From Methanoregula sp. (GTDB taxonomy: Archaea > Halobacteriota > Methanomicrobia > Methanomicrobiales > Methanospirillaceae): DNA of 5,267 nt. Numbering within the stretch: position 1 is the stretch's first letter; each line of letters begins with the position of its first letter. Of this stretch, positions 1 through 4,921 are shown piece after piece. The stretch lies in the NCBI GenBank assembly GCA_026394635.1, contig JAPKXV010000283.1, positions 1 through 5,267 on the forward strand, given 5' to 3'. The translations under genes and the position numbers were made by a program. The notes under the pieces were generated by a model. That model saw nothing but the letters and a program-made list of their open reading frames with translations, ran no database searches and was not told where the DNA came from.

Positions 1-656
1 CGGAAATGAAGGGGACATTTCCGGATAAACCGTGTACTCCGGCATGCCAGAACCTTTCCACAAGCCATGCCCGGCAGCTTGATCTTTTACGACGCCTGCG
101 AAATATCCCCGGGGTAAAAAAGGTGTTTGTGAGCTCCGGGTTACGCTATGATCTTGTCCCTGCCGATGACATGGAATACCTGCCTGAGCTCTGCGAGCAC
201 CATATTTCAGGGCACCTCAAGGTCGCCCCTGAGCATATCTCCCCGCACGTCACTTCCTGCATGAACAAGCCGGACGGGGCGGTATTTGAAGAGTTCCGGG
301 CCCGTTTTGAAAAGATCCAGCAGGGCAAGAGGAAGCGGCAGTATCTTCTCCCGTACTTCATGTCAGGGCATCCCGGGTGCACAATCCCGGATATGGTTGA
401 TCTTGCGCTCTATATCCGTGACCATAACCTGTATACCGAGCAGGTGCAGGAATTCACTCCGACTCCGATGAGCGTTTCCACCTGTATGTACTATACCGGA
501 CTCAATCCCTTTACCCTCGAACCGGTTTATATACCCAAGGGCCGGGAGAAAAAGATCCAGCGGGCGATGCTGCAGTACCGGGATCCGAAAAACCGATCGC
601 TTATCGATGAGGGATTAACAGTTGCAGGACGGGGGGGTTCGGACCTTCTTGTTTGA
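1..656 (+). CDS. YgiQ/UPF0313-type radical SAM protein, C-terminal part (5' end outside window)
   Basis: The reading frame is open at the left edge (first full codon at 3), so this is the tail of a longer gene. The ATG at 6 is internal. The protein matches, from family knowledge, the region of YgiQ after the catalytic core: a Cys-containing CTPACQNL segment, then VSSGLRYDL, a HHISGHLKVAPEH block, YLLPYFMSGHPGC, and QVQEFTPTPMSVSTCMYYTG, ending in LQYRDPKN. The CxxxCxxC cluster motif that binds the 4Fe-4S/SAM centre would lie upstream and is not visible. The family is predicted to be a radical SAM enzyme; its substrate is not known to me. The end is odd: the frame stops at 654-656 without the usual G..CLVP-like tail, which is present in another frame after the G run at 631-637. 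Family assignment is firm; the true end is uncertain. Confidence 0.88.
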   Translation, partial: EMKGTFPDKPCTPACQNLSTSHARQLDLLRRLRNIPGVKKVFVSSGLRYDLVPADDMEYLPELCEHHISGHLKVAPEHISPHVTSCMNKPDGAVFEEFRARFEKIQQGKRKRQYLLPYFMSGHPGCTIPDMVDLALYIRDHNLYTEQVQEFTPTPMSVSTCMYYTGLNPFTLEPVYIPKGREKKIQRAMLQYRDPKNRSLIDEGLTVAGRGGSDLLV

Positions 657-691
657 CCCTGTCCCCAGTCGATTGCGTTTTCGGGCGATAG
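638..691 (+). pseudogene. Out-of-frame continuation of the YgiQ C-terminus
   Basis: After the seven-G run (631-637), the reading frame two positions away gives FGPSCLTLSP and runs to a TAG at 689-691. The G.x.CL pattern resembles the tail that follows the DPxNxxLI segment in YgiQ proteins, whereas the annotated frame gives GGSDLLV and stops. One extra G would join the two frames. This can be a sequencing error in the homopolymer, a real inactivating indel, or slippage. The match is short, so confidence is moderate. Confidence 0.45.
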
Positions 692-752
692 GATTGCAGG
701 ACTTCCTTTGGGATGGCAAAAAGATCCACGCTTGCGACGGGGAACTGGGTAC

Positions 753-830
753 CTGTCCGGTGCTCTTGAAAGCGGACAGAAATACTGGCACTCTACACTT
801 AGGATAACAGTTTTCTTCTAAATTTTTATT
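753..830 (+). terminator. Possible transcription end of the ygiQ unit: hairpin plus T-rich stretch
   Basis: A perfect 7-bp inverted repeat, CTGTCCG (753-759) and CGGACAG (773-779), encloses a 13-nt loop. About 30 nt downstream comes a T-rich stretch, TTTTCTTCTAAATTTTTATT (811-830), with another run of seven T near 865-871. Archaeal RNA polymerase commonly terminates on T-rich tracts, with or without a hairpin. The distance between hairpin and T tract makes a classical intrinsic terminator unlikely, so the T tract is the better candidate. Confidence 0.3.
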
Positions 831-877
831 GCAACTTATTCCTATCCCTGCGATCAGTCCAAACTTTTTTTCCCTTT

Positions 878-1232
878 AAAAAATTTTCTGAAAATTTTAT
901 GTTTGCCGGAATATCTTCCAAAGTATTTTTTTACAATTCCAGAATTTTCCTGAAATTTTTCCCGCGTTGTGAAAAAATCGTAAGATTTTTTCTGTGAAAA
1001 TATTTTCCGGGCGCGGGATCGAAACTATGAAAATACTGACACAGCCTTTGTTTTGGAAAATCGGGCATTATCATGGTTTTAGGTTTTGACATTTTTCGGG
1101 CGGGATGTCGCAGTCTTAAAATTTTTTAAAAAAAAATTTGCGTATGGAAAAATTTTCTGAAATTTTTTTATAAGTTGCTGAAAAATTATTAAATTTTTTT
1201 CGCGCGTGAAATTTTTTCCCGGAAAATTTTTA
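878..1232. repeat. Dispersed AATTTTCTGAAATTTT-like motif, about four copies
   Basis: Related short motifs occur at 878-899 (AAAAATTTTCTGAAAATTTT core), 941-960 (AGAATTTTCCTGAAATTTTT), 1147-1170 (AAAAATTTTCTGAAATTTTT core) and, more loosely, 1208-1230 (GAAATTTTTTCCCGGAAAATTTT). Each has an A/T half, a short CTG- or CCCGG-type centre and a second A/T half, so each is close to palindromic. Spacing is irregular, with no unique spacers, so this is not a CRISPR array. Low sequence complexity means that part of the similarity may be chance. Confidence 0.4.
960..1018 (+). other. Nested inverted repeats; possible structured RNA element
   Basis: An outer 7-bp pairing, TCCCGCG (960-966) with CGCGGGA (1012-1018), encloses two inner elements: a perfect 9-bp stem GAAAAAATC (971-979) / GATTTTTTC (984-992) closed by GTAA, and a 12-nt palindrome GAAAATATTTTC (996-1007). 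On the plus strand the loop is a GNRA-type tetraloop (GUAA in RNA), which stabilises RNA hairpins; the complement would not be GNRA. Together these would fold as a small three-way junction. Whether the region is transcribed is unknown, and no known RNA family was recognised. Confidence 0.3.
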
Positions 1233-1253
1233 GATGTGAATGTAATCGGTCGG

Positions 1254-1291
1254 AAAAAAGTTGATATTGAAGGGGATAACCGGGACCCCCC
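1254..1291 (-). terminator. Putative terminator of purE
   Basis: Read on the minus strand, the purE stop (1291-1293) is followed at once by GGGG, a 10-nt loop and CCCC (1286-1289 pairing with 1272-1275), then about 12 nt later by a run of six T (1254-1259 on the complement). A GC hairpin followed by a T run fits a transcription terminator, although the gap between them is longer than in bacterial intrinsic terminators. Confidence 0.4.
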
Positions 1292-1686
1292 TACTTCAGC
1301 TTCAGTATCCTGATCGCCAGCCACGCCGCATTTTCCCCGTTATCCACGCCCACGCAGGCGACCGGCACGCCTTTTGGCATCTGGGCGATCGCGAGGAGTG
1401 CGTCAAGCCCGTTGAGCGTCCCGCTGACCGGCACGCCGATCACCGGCTTATCGGTCTTTGACGCGATCATACCGGGCAGGGCGGCTGAGAGTCCGGCAAT
1501 TGCGATGTACACTTTGCAGGTGCTTGCTTTGATGTACGCGTCAAGTTTGTCCGGATCCCGGTGTGCGGAGATCACCTGATAATCATAGGATATTTTTTGT
1601 CCGTCAAGGATCTTTTTTACTTTGTCCGCAATCGCGCTGTCCGATGTGGATCCGGAAATAACTGCGACGTCTGCCATATCTGCCAT
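1291..1686 (-). CDS. purE: PurE, 5-(carboxyamino)imidazole ribonucleotide mutase / AIR carboxylase
   Basis: A 131-residue cytosolic purine-biosynthesis enzyme that forms 4-carboxy-AIR. Visible family motifs are the phosphate-binding SGSTSD near residues 11-16, SAHR (40-43, the conserved active-site His42), AIAGLSAALPGM (62-73), PVIGVPV (81-87), LNGLDALLAIAQMP (91-104) and the NAAWLA helix at the C-terminus. The protein ends right after this helix; E. coli PurE (169 residues) has a longer tail. The loop reads SAALPG where class I enzymes have AAHLPG, so a His usually lining the active site is Ala69. The loop partly recalls class II (AIR carboxylase) enzymes, but SAHR rather than SAHK is class I-like, so the substrate is not settled. 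Met1 (1686) and Met4 (1677) are both possible starts; neither has a clear Shine-Dalgarno, consistent with a leaderless message. Confidence 0.93.
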   Translation of the reverse strand: MADMADVAVISGSTSDSAIADKVKKILDGQKISYDYQVISAHRDPDKLDAYIKASTCKVYIAIAGLSAALPGMIASKTDKPVIGVPVSGTLNGLDALLAIAQMPKGVPVACVGVDNGENAAWLAIRILKLK

Positions 1687-1690
1687 CCAA

Positions 1691-1716
1691 ACTTATATCC
1701 CGTCTATATAAATATA
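1691..1716. promoter_or_regulatory. Shared divergent promoter: TATA elements for purE and the rightward operon
   Basis: The 46-bp gap between purE and the class V aminotransferase contains CTATATAAATATA (1704-1716) and a second box CTTATAT (1692-1698). The first is nearly palindromic and reads TTTATATAG on the minus strand. Its centre (about 1708) lies about 25 bp from the ATG at 1733 and about 22 bp from the ATG at 1686, close to the usual archaeal TATA-to-start distance. Both messages would then start at or very near their start codons. No clear Shine-Dalgarno precedes either ATG, which agrees with leaderless transcripts. Confidence 0.6.
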
Positions 1717-1732
1717 CTATGGGCAGATCCAC

Positions 1733-2863
1733 ATGGAAAAAGAACCACTCCTGATGCTGCCGGGCCCGGTGCCTATGCCGGAACGTGTTCGGTATGCGAT
1801 GATGCGTCAGGCAATCAACCACCGGAGCGCCGAGTTCGGTGCGGTCTATTCCGACTGCGTGCGGGTGCTCAAGACCGTTTTTGGGACTGTAAACGACCTC
1901 TTTGTGATCAGCGGCTCCGGTACCGCAGGTATGGAAGCTGCTGTCGCAAATTTCGGGCGGGACACGGAGATCGCCTGCCTTGTCAACGGCAAATTCGGCG
2001 AGCGGCTCTATAAGATCAGCCAGCGCTACGGAAAAGCATACGAGATTGCATCGGAGTGGGGGACCCCGCTCAATCTCGGAGCGCTCGAAGAACGGCTCGA
2101 GCAGGGCGCACAGATTGTCACGCTCGTCCATAACGAAACGTCAGCTGGTATCAAGAACCCGGCACAGGAAGTGGGAAGACTTGTACGCAAGCACGACGCC
2201 CTCTTTGTGATGGACGGCATCACGTCAATAGGGGGGGATGTTGTGGAAGCCGACGCATGGGGAGTGGATGTTGCCATCGTAGGGTCCCAGAAGTGCCTCG
2301 CAGCCCCGGCAGGGTTGGCTGCCGTATCGGTGAGCAGCCGGGCATGGGAGCGGCTCTGCAAGAACCCGCCATACTACCTTGACCTTGCTGCGTACAGGAA
2401 GAGCGCAGGCAGCAAACCGATGGAGACGCCGTATACCCCGGCAGTCCCGCTCTTTTTAGCGCTCCGCGAGGCATGTCTGATCGTCGAGGAAGAGGGGATT
2501 GCCAACCGGATCGCACGCCACCAGAGAATGGCAAGAGCAGTAAGGGCGGCGGCAAAGGCATGGGGGCTCTCCATGTTCCCAAAGATCGACGCGAAACACG
2601 AGTACTCCACGACGGTCTCGGCGATCTCCTATCCGGAGGGGGTTAAGGATGCCGAGATGCGGGATATTATCAAGAAGATGGGCATTATTATTGCGGGGGG
2701 GCAGGACCACCTGAAAGGGAAGATCTTCAGGATCGGGAGCATGGGTGCGGTCGGTGCTCCGGAGATCCTCGCCACCCTTGCAGCGACACAGTTCGCATTG
2801 AAGAAATCAGGCTATAAGGTGCAGGGTGACGGTGTGCAGGCAGCAGGTGAGGTATTCGGATGA
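1733..2863 (+). CDS. Class V aminotransferase (alanine/serine-glyoxylate or broad-specificity aspartate type)
   Basis: A 376-residue PLP-dependent transaminase, fold type I, of full family length. Landmarks: N-terminal LLMLPGPVPMP (6-16), SGSGTAGMEAA (60-70, cofactor phosphate region), VHNETSAGI (132-140), VMDGITS with Asp161 that would contact the PLP pyridine nitrogen, GSQKCLAAPAG with Lys187 as the Schiff-base lysine, and FRIGSMG with Arg333, likely binding the substrate carboxylate. Annotation by similarity would say alanine- or serine-glyoxylate aminotransferase. However, in Methanocaldococcus the related MJ0959 was shown to be a broad-specificity aspartate aminotransferase that also makes phosphoserine, so a role in serine/cysteine precursor supply is a good alternative. 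The start at 1733 follows the shared promoter and fits the family N-terminus. The stop overlaps the ribC start by ATGA. Confidence 0.9.
   Translation: MEKEPLLMLPGPVPMPERVRYAMMRQAINHRSAEFGAVYSDCVRVLKTVFGTVNDLFVISGSGTAGMEAAVANFGRDTEIACLVNGKFGERLYKISQRYGKAYEIASEWGTPLNLGALEERLEQGAQIVTLVHNETSAGIKNPAQEVGRLVRKHDALFVMDGITSIGGDVVEADAWGVDVAIVGSQKCLAAPAGLAAVSVSSRAWERLCKNPPYYLDLAAYRKSAGSKPMETPYTPAVPLFLALREACLIVEEEGIANRIARHQRMARAVRAAAKAWGLSMFPKIDAKHEYSTTVSAISYPEGVKDAEMRDIIKKMGIIIAGGQDHLKGKIFRIGSMGAVGAPEILATLAATQFALKKSGYKVQGDGVQAAGEVFG
2845..2853 (+). promoter_or_regulatory. Ribosome binding site of ribC
   Basis: AGGTGAGGT matches the archaeal Shine-Dalgarno consensus (AGGAGGTGA family) and ends 6 nt before the ATG at 2860. 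It lies inside the end of the upstream gene and supports this start and independent re-initiation at the ATGA overlap. Confidence 0.6.
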
Positions 2864-3291
2864 GGGTGGGGGTTGCTGACACTACCTTTTCCCGGGTCAA
2901 CATGGGAGCCATCGCTATCGATGAGCTTAAAAAACATGCGAGTGTCGCCATCGAGCGCGTGACGGTGCCGGGCATAAAGGATCTGCCGGTGGCATGCAAG
3001 AAACTGATCGAAGAACGGCGTTGTGATATTGTCATGGCGCTGGGAATGCCCGGCGGACAGGAGAAAGACCGGCTCTGCGCCCACGAAGCTTCGCAGGGTC
3101 TGATCATGTGCCAGCTGATGACCAACACCCACATCATCGAAGTATTCGTCCACGAGGACGAGGCAAAAGACGGACGCGAGCTTGCGTGGCTTGCGGAGCA
3201 GCGCACCGTCCTGCACCCGCGGGATCTGGAACGCGAAGCGGGAACCGGGCAACGCCAGGGATTTGCGGATGCCGGGCCTGCCCGGCGGTGA
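2860..3291 (+). CDS. ribC: Archaeal riboflavin synthase
   Basis: It catalyses the last step of riboflavin synthesis, dismutation of two 6,7-dimethyl-8-ribityllumazine molecules to riboflavin and the pyrimidine donor. This archaeal family is unrelated to bacterial RibE and is paralogous to lumazine synthase. Motifs along the 143 residues: VADTTFSRVNM (5-15), TVPGIKDLPVACKKL (35-49), MALGMPGGQEKDRLCAHEAS (59-78), MTNTHIIEVFVHEDEA (87-102) and the C-terminal GQRQGFADAGPAR. Compared, from memory, with M. jannaschii MJ1184 (156 residues), about 10 residues are missing between EQR (113-115) and LERE (123-126), where the relative has a YYLLFKPEYL-like helix segment. The frame is intact, so this is an in-frame loss rather than a frameshift. 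It overlaps the upstream gene by ATGA and precedes ribH, its substrate supplier. Confidence 0.95.
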   Translation: MRVGVADTTFSRVNMGAIAIDELKKHASVAIERVTVPGIKDLPVACKKLIEERRCDIVMALGMPGGQEKDRLCAHEASQGLIMCQLMTNTHIIEVFVHEDEAKDGRELAWLAEQRTVLHPRDLEREAGTGQRQGFADAGPARR

Positions 3292-3301
3292 GAAAGAGAG
3301 T

Positions 3302-3340
3302 ATGAGTTTATCTGGTTTTACATTACAGATGATTAAGTGA
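3302..3340 (+). CDS. Possible 12-residue mini-ORF in the ribC-ribH gap
   Basis: The 59-nt gap between ribC and ribH holds an ATG (3302) opening MSLSGFTLQMIK and closing at TGA (3338-3340), ten nucleotides before the ribH ATG. GGTGA (3287-3291), which is also the end of ribC, lies 10 nt upstream and could serve as a ribosome binding site. It could be a short leader for translational coupling of ribH or a chance ORF. No homologue is known to me, and its size gives no statistical support. Confidence 0.15.
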   Translation: MSLSGFTLQMIK

Positions 3341-3350
3341 GCAGTGAATT

Positions 3351-3758
3351 ATGGCGATAAAACTGGGATTTGTGGTTGCGGAATTCAACCGTGACATCAC
3401 GTACATGATGGAGATCGAGGGAAGGGAACATGCGGCGTTTCTCGGTGCGCAGGTGACCGAGTGCATCTATGTCCCCGGAGCGTATGACATGCCCTTGGCG
3501 ATCAAGAAGATGCTGCAGGCAGGAAAGGTGGACGCTGTTGTTACCATTGGCTGTGTGATCGAAGGCGCGACGCAGCACGATGACATCGTAGTCCAGCACG
3601 CGGCACGGAAGATCATCGACCTCTCTCTCGAATTCGGCAAACCCGTGACGCTCGGCATCTCCGGGCCGGGAATGACGCGCCTTGAGGCGAACGAGCGGAT
3701 CGATTATGCGAAACGTGCGGTCGAGTCAGCCATCAAGCTTGTCCAGCGATTGAAATGA
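3351..3758 (+). CDS. ribH: 6,7-dimethyl-8-ribityllumazine synthase
   Basis: It condenses 5-amino-6-ribitylamino-uracil with 3,4-dihydroxy-2-butanone 4-phosphate to form lumazine, the RibC substrate. At 135 residues it has the length of compact archaeal enzymes. Visible motifs: FVVAEFNRDIT (7-17, with the Phe12-Asn13 pair that stacks on the pyrimidine), VPGAYDMPLAIKKML (41-55), VVTIGCVIEGATQHDDIV (63-80) with His76 as the likely catalytic base, and GISGPGMTRLEANERIDYAKRA (phosphate and subunit-interface region) near 102-123. Family members assemble as pentamers or 60-mer shells; which one cannot be told here. GTGA sequences at 3337-3340 and 3344-3347 are weak ribosome binding candidates. The ATG at 3351 gives the standard family N-terminus. 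The end overlaps the next gene by ATGA. Confidence 0.96.
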   Translation: MAIKLGFVVAEFNRDITYMMEIEGREHAAFLGAQVTECIYVPGAYDMPLAIKKMLQAGKVDAVVTIGCVIEGATQHDDIVVQHAARKIIDLSLEFGKPVTLGISGPGMTRLEANERIDYAKRAVESAIKLVQRLK

Positions 3759-4921
3759 GGCAGTTATCGGAAAAGATTTCCGAAATTGCCCCTTCCGCCA
3801 CCCTTGAGATCACCGCCCGGGCACAGAAGATGCAGCGGGAGGGAATCGATGTCATCAGTCTCTCTATCGGAGAGCCCGACTTCGATACCCCCCGGCACAT
3901 CAGGGACGCCTGCATTGATGCACTCCGGCGCGGCGAAACCCACTATGCGCCGAGCAACGGGATCCCGGAACTGCTGGCTGCCATCAGCGAAAAGATCACA
4001 CAAGAGAACCACGTTCCCTGTAAGCCCGAGCAGGTGATCGTCACCTGTGGGGCAAAGGATGCTATCCACGAGGCGATGGAGGCGGTGCTCAACCCGGGCG
4101 ATGAAGTCCTCCTCCTCACCCCCGCGTGGGTCTCCTATGAGCCCTGCGTGCAGATCGCCGGTGGGAAAACGGTCTTTCACCCGCTCAACACAAAAAATTT
4201 CCAGCTTGACGATTCGGTGCTGGAGCGGGTGAACGCAAAAACAAAGATGATTGTCGTCAACTCGCCGTCCAACCCATCAGGTGCGGTCTTTGATGAACGA
4301 TCGATGAAGCTTGTCGCCGACCTCTGCTGCGACCATGACATCTATGCGATGTCAGACGAGATCTATGAGAAGCTGGTCTATGGCAAGGAGCATATCTCAC
4401 TTGCGAGCATCGGGGACATGGCGCAGCGCACGATCACGATCAACGGCTTCTCCAAGTCCTTTGCAATGACCGGCTGGCGGCTCGGGTATGCCGTCGCCCC
4501 CTTAGAGATCATACGCCAGATGTCCAAGGTGCAGCAGCACTCGGTCTCACAGGCAACCACCTTTGCGATGTATGGCGCTGTCGCAGCATTAAAAGGCGAC
4601 CAGCACTGCATCGAGCAGATGCGACAGGAGTTCGACCGCCGGCGAAAATACGTGATCTCCGAGCTGAACCAGATGGACTATACGACAGCACCGGCAGACG
4701 GGGCGTTCTACGCGTTTGTTAAAGTCAATGGAGACGACATGGAGATCGCCTCCCGCTGGCTTGAGAAGGCGCATGTTGCAGCGACCCCGGGAACTGCATT
4801 CTATGCCCCGGGATGGATCCGGCTTTCGTATGCGGCCTCGATGGAGAGGCTGAAGGAAGCGATGGGAAGGATCCGAAAGGTTAGCGGGAAACAGGATAAC
4901 CGGCGTCAAATCAGGTTCTGA
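3755..4921 (+). CDS. Class I pyridoxal-phosphate aminotransferase, aspartate aminotransferase-like
   Basis: A 388-residue cytosolic PLP enzyme of the I-gamma aspartate aminotransferase group. Order of landmarks: LSEKISEIAPSATLEITARA (4-23) at the N-terminus, LSIGEPDFDTP (36-46), YAPSNGIPELLAAI (64-77), CGAKDAI (98-104), PAWVSY (123-128, Trp125 stacking on PLP in the family), NSPSNPSG with Asn173, SDEIYEKL with Asp201 and Tyr204, NGFSKSFAMTGWRLGY with Lys234 as Schiff-base lysine and Arg242 at the cofactor phosphate, and IRLSYA with Arg356 for the substrate alpha-carboxylate. Aspartate/2-oxoglutarate is the likeliest substrate pair, but this group also contains aromatic and kynurenine transaminases, so specificity is open. 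The start shares ATGA with the ribH stop; no good Shine-Dalgarno precedes it, which suggests translational coupling. A polar tail (GKQDNRRQIRF) follows the last helix. Confidence 0.93.
   Translation: MRQLSEKISEIAPSATLEITARAQKMQREGIDVISLSIGEPDFDTPRHIRDACIDALRRGETHYAPSNGIPELLAAISEKITQENHVPCKPEQVIVTCGAKDAIHEAMEAVLNPGDEVLLLTPAWVSYEPCVQIAGGKTVFHPLNTKNFQLDDSVLERVNAKTKMIVVNSPSNPSGAVFDERSMKLVADLCCDHDIYAMSDEIYEKLVYGKEHISLASIGDMAQRTITINGFSKSFAMTGWRLGYAVAPLEIIRQMSKVQQHSVSQATTFAMYGAVAALKGDQHCIEQMRQEFDRRRKYVISELNQMDYTTAPADGAFYAFVKVNGDDMEIASRWLEKAHVAATPGTAFYAPGWIRLSYAASMERLKEAMGRIRKVSGKQDNRRQIRF

Larger units (their letters stand above)
808..1253. other. AT-rich non-coding spacer
   Basis: No convincing coding region lies between the end of ygiQ and the end of purE (both genes point into this gap). 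From about 808 the DNA changes from mixed composition to long A and T runs, broken by short GC-rich islands (for example CCCGCG at 961, GGGCGCGGG at 1009, CGCGCG at 1201). The A and T tracts recur at short intervals, so the DNA may be intrinsically curved. The repeats and the foldable element inside it are listed separately. No tRNA or rRNA was seen. Confidence 0.7.

Noticed and set aside
622..807. 61-codon plus-strand ORF after the G run in ygiQ
   Set aside because: It does not match the YgiQ tail (the other shifted frame does) and has no recognisable motif. It probably stays open by chance.
1009..1060. tRNA-like GGGATCGAAACT segment
   Set aside because: It resembles a T-loop only superficially. 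No acceptor stem, anticodon arm or D arm can be drawn around it.
878..1232. CRISPR array
   Set aside because: The repeated units are degenerate and irregularly spaced, and the intervening DNA is of the same A/T character rather than unique spacers.
808..1260. Replication origin in the AT-rich spacer
   Set aside because: No origin recognition box-like sequence with a G-rich string and no neighbouring orc1/cdc6 gene was seen. AT-richness alone is not enough.
1079..1324. 81-codon minus-strand ORF overlapping the end of purE
   Set aside because: Its translation is low-complexity Lys/Phe/Asn from A and T tracts, and it overlaps purE in another frame. It has no domain-like features.
1604..2131. 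Long minus-strand frame across the class V aminotransferase start and the shared promoter
   Set aside because: The opposite-strand frame is a well-supported enzyme, and this one crosses purE out of frame. It is typical antisense openness in GC-rich coding DNA.
3764..4180. 138-codon minus-strand frame inside the class I aminotransferase
   Set aside because: It is antisense to a gene whose catalytic motifs are all present, and its translation shows no known fold.
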